Shown here in pieces: positions 62,858 through 64,000 of a stretch of DNA of 64,000 bases (the stretch's first letter is position 1; each line of letters begins with the position of its first letter). A program made the position numbers and the translations under genes. Where the stretch lies: the NCBI RefSeq assembly GCF_020076305.1, contig NZ_JAIQXE010000003.1, positions 124,001-188,000 of the forward strand. Direction: 5' to 3'. The stretch is from Flavihumibacter profundi (GTDB lineage: Bacteria > Bacteroidota > Bacteroidia > Chitinophagales > Chitinophagaceae). The notes beneath the pieces were generated by a model. It did no database searches and was not told where the DNA came from. It saw only the letters and a list, made by a program, of their open reading frames with translations.

Positions 62858-62974
62858 CTAGCGGACAGGTCGACAGTGCTTGTACTTGTTATTGGCTGCT
62901 TCACCAGGTGTAACAGCCCTGTTACAAGACGCGAACAAAATCCCCAGAGCAATAATGGCCATCAGTTTGCGCAT
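62858..62974 (-). CDS. Micro-lipoprotein, 38 aa
   Basis: A very short but complete gene: ATG at 62974, TAG at 62858-62860. The peptide begins MRKL, has a hydrophobic core ('MAIIALGIL') and lipobox 'FASC' (lipid Cys 17). The mature peptide is only 22 residues, basic, with a second cysteine near its end ('YKHCRPVR'). A hairpin terminator directly follows, supporting a separate transcript. Function is unknown. Similar short 'AVTPGEAA' lipoproteins are, from memory, found in other Bacteroidota. Confidence 0.65.
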   Translation of the reverse strand: MRKLMAIIALGILFASCNRAVTPGEAANNKYKHCRPVR

Positions 62975-63125
62975 AGATTAGGATTATTTAATAATTGATT
63001 ACGGCTTAATTAACGCTTTACATTTATGGAAAGGTATAAACATGCAATAAAAAACTCCGTAAAATCTGAGAATAAAGGGTAAATACTACATTAAATTAAA
63101 TTTTGATCGTAGAAATACCATAAAA

Positions 63126-63149
63126 AGGACCCGTTTTTACACGGGTCCT
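63126..63149 (-). terminator. Terminator of the ribonucleotide reductase gene
   Basis: AGGACCCGT (63126-63134) and ACGGGTCCT (63141-63149) form a perfect 9-bp stem with a 6-nt loop; read on the minus strand it is followed by TTTTTA. It lies 31 bases past the nrdJ stop. Confidence 0.8.
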
Positions 63150-63179
63150 GGTCCTATAATAAACCGTCCAATTGACAAA

Positions 63180-64000
63180 TTAACTGCAACCGAGGCTGTT
63201 GCCACAATTAAGACACTTATAACAAGTGCCGCTTCTGATAGTCAGGTGGCCACAAACATTACATGCAGGTGCATCACTTTGCATAGACCTGCTTGCTGCA
63301 TTTAACGCATCATAATTGCCCGCAGATTCAACTTTTACTCCCGGTGTTTTATTTGCCTTTGATGCTTCGGGGGTTTTTGATTGCGCCGCAGCTACTATGC
63401 GTACATCACTTAACTCCGGAGTTTTTTTTTCATAGGCTGATGCTGCTTGCTCATCCCAATCATCTTTTCCCGTATTCAACACTTCGGGTTTGTCGAGCAC
63501 ATGTACCAGGTCTGAACGATCAAGGTATTCATACGCCAGCGACCTGAATATAAAATCAACAATAGAGGTTGCACTTTTAATATTAGGATGGTCTACCATG
63601 CCAGCAGGTTCAAATCGGGTGAATACGAATTTCTCCACGAATTCTTCCAGTGGAACACCATATTGTAATCCTATTGATACCGCAATCGCAAAACAGTTCA
63701 GCATACTGCGCATTGTTGCCCCTTCCTTGGCCATATCAATAAAAATCTCTCCTAATGTGCCGTCCCCATATTCCCCGGTACGGACAAACAATGCCTGGCC
63801 GTTGATTTTAGCTTTCTGCGTATACCCACGCCTTTTTGCAGGAAGGGTTCTTCTTTCCACTATTCTTGCCAACTCCCGCTTCAATTTAGTATCTGGCGAA
63901 GACTGAACACGCTTCTGTACTTCTTCAAGTAATTCATCGATAGTTAGTTTACTCATATCGATGATATTGGAAGCTGCTGTTGCAGCGGCTTGAGCGGCTT
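63180..64000 (-). CDS. nrdJ: B12-dependent ribonucleotide reductase, C-terminal part (cut by window)
   Basis: The C-terminal ~273 residues of class II ribonucleotide reductase, which makes deoxyribonucleotides using adenosylcobalamin. The reading frame is open to base 64000 with an Ala-rich linker upstream of the internal ATG at 63956, so the gene starts outside the window. The TSCPD-like domain is recognised by '[19 protein letters not shown]' in style, then '[29 protein letters not shown]'-type helices. A low-complexity linker leads to a C-terminal zinc-ribbon-like tail 'CNVCG' ... 'CYKCLNCG', which carries redox/zinc cysteines. Confidence 0.88.
   Translation of the reverse strand, partial: AAQAAATAASNIIDMSKLTIDELLEEVQKRVQSSPDTKLKRELARIVERRTLPAKRRGYTQKAKINGQALFVRTGEYGDGTLGEIFIDMAKEGATMRSMLNCFAIAVSIGLQYGVPLEEFVEKFVFTRFEPAGMVDHPNIKSATSIVDFIFRSLAYEYLDRSDLVHVLDKPEVLNTGKDDWDEQAASAYEKKTPELSDVRIVAAAQSKTPEASKANKTPGVKVESAGNYDALNAASRSMQSDAPACNVCGHLTIRSGTCYKCLNCGNSLGCS

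Noticed and set aside
1-64000. CRISPR arrays, insertion sequences, prophage, toxin-antitoxin modules, integrons, rRNA.
   Set aside because: None seen on reading: no regularly spaced repeats, no transposase or integrase motifs, no capsid or portal proteins. The small HTH gene at the left edge has no visible toxin partner, but its upstream side is cut.

Overview
The window reads as a chromosomal core-genome segment from a member of the Bacteroidota, most likely a Chitinophagia/Chitinophagaceae-type bacterium. Seen in the sequence: gliding-motility genes (gldF, gldG, gldB), two large secreted proteins with type IX secretion-like C-termini, a MurF-alanine racemase fusion, a single-chain glycyl-tRNA synthetase, many lipoproteins, almost no Shine-Dalgarno sequences, and repeated use of the Bacteroidota promoter core TAnnTTTG. 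I see no insertion sequence, prophage, CRISPR array, integron or rRNA. No gap between genes exceeds about 250 bases once two very small lipoprotein genes are added.

Layout. 1-2.2 kb: end of a small HTH regulator, tRNA-Ser(GGA), and tatD-ansA. 2.3-8.8 kb: a lipoprotein, a polysaccharide deacetylase, gltX, a free-standing B12-binding mutase subunit, a VOC protein, a crotonase and fumC. 9-11.5 kb: a secreted multidomain protein. 11.5-18.1 kb: an envelope operon on the minus strand, gldF-gldG-terC-murF/alr-lspA. 18.4-20.4 kb: iscS-iscU-iscA. 20.6-23.4 kb: methylmalonyl-CoA epimerase, then acpP-fabF-rnc. 23.6-30.8 kb: a GNAT acetyltransferase, mfd and a BNR-repeat secreted protein. 30.9-34.7 kb: a flavin reductase, two tandem paralogous membrane/coiled-coil proteins, glyS, a MazG-like pyrophosphohydrolase and dtd. 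34.7-36.5 kb: a copper-type MbnP/MbnH pair. 36.7-45.9 kb: a coiled-coil secreted protein, a flippase, a metallo-hydrolase and two very large probable outer-membrane proteins. 45.9-50.3 kb: glpK-glpD-glpF plus an exported RidA-like protein. 50.3-53.6 kb: a class III aminotransferase, a gamma-carbonic anhydrase-like protein, two small proteins and rsgA. 53.6-57.5 kb: moxR-DUF58-hyp-batA. 57.6-64 kb: a lipoprotein, nadE, gldB, a fatty-acid desaturase, a YcxB-like protein, a 38-residue lipoprotein and the C-terminal part of a B12-dependent ribonucleotide reductase that runs off the window.

How the parts fit. Glycerol is taken up (GlpF), phosphorylated (GlpK) and oxidised (GlpD). Propionyl/branched-acyl metabolism is suggested by the epimerase, the crotonase and the B12-binding subunit, and together with the B12-dependent ribonucleotide reductase this implies cobalamin dependence. 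The gld genes and T9SS cargo fit gliding and protein export. I found no clearly new defence or biosynthetic system. The most interesting items are the MbnP/MbnH pair without methanobactin genes, the near-leaderless promoter layout (including two divergent promoters packed into 29 bp between the deacetylase gene and gltX), a large outer-membrane protein whose peptidase-like domain seems to have lost its zinc motif, the tandem membrane/coiled-coil paralogues, and two micro-lipoproteins.
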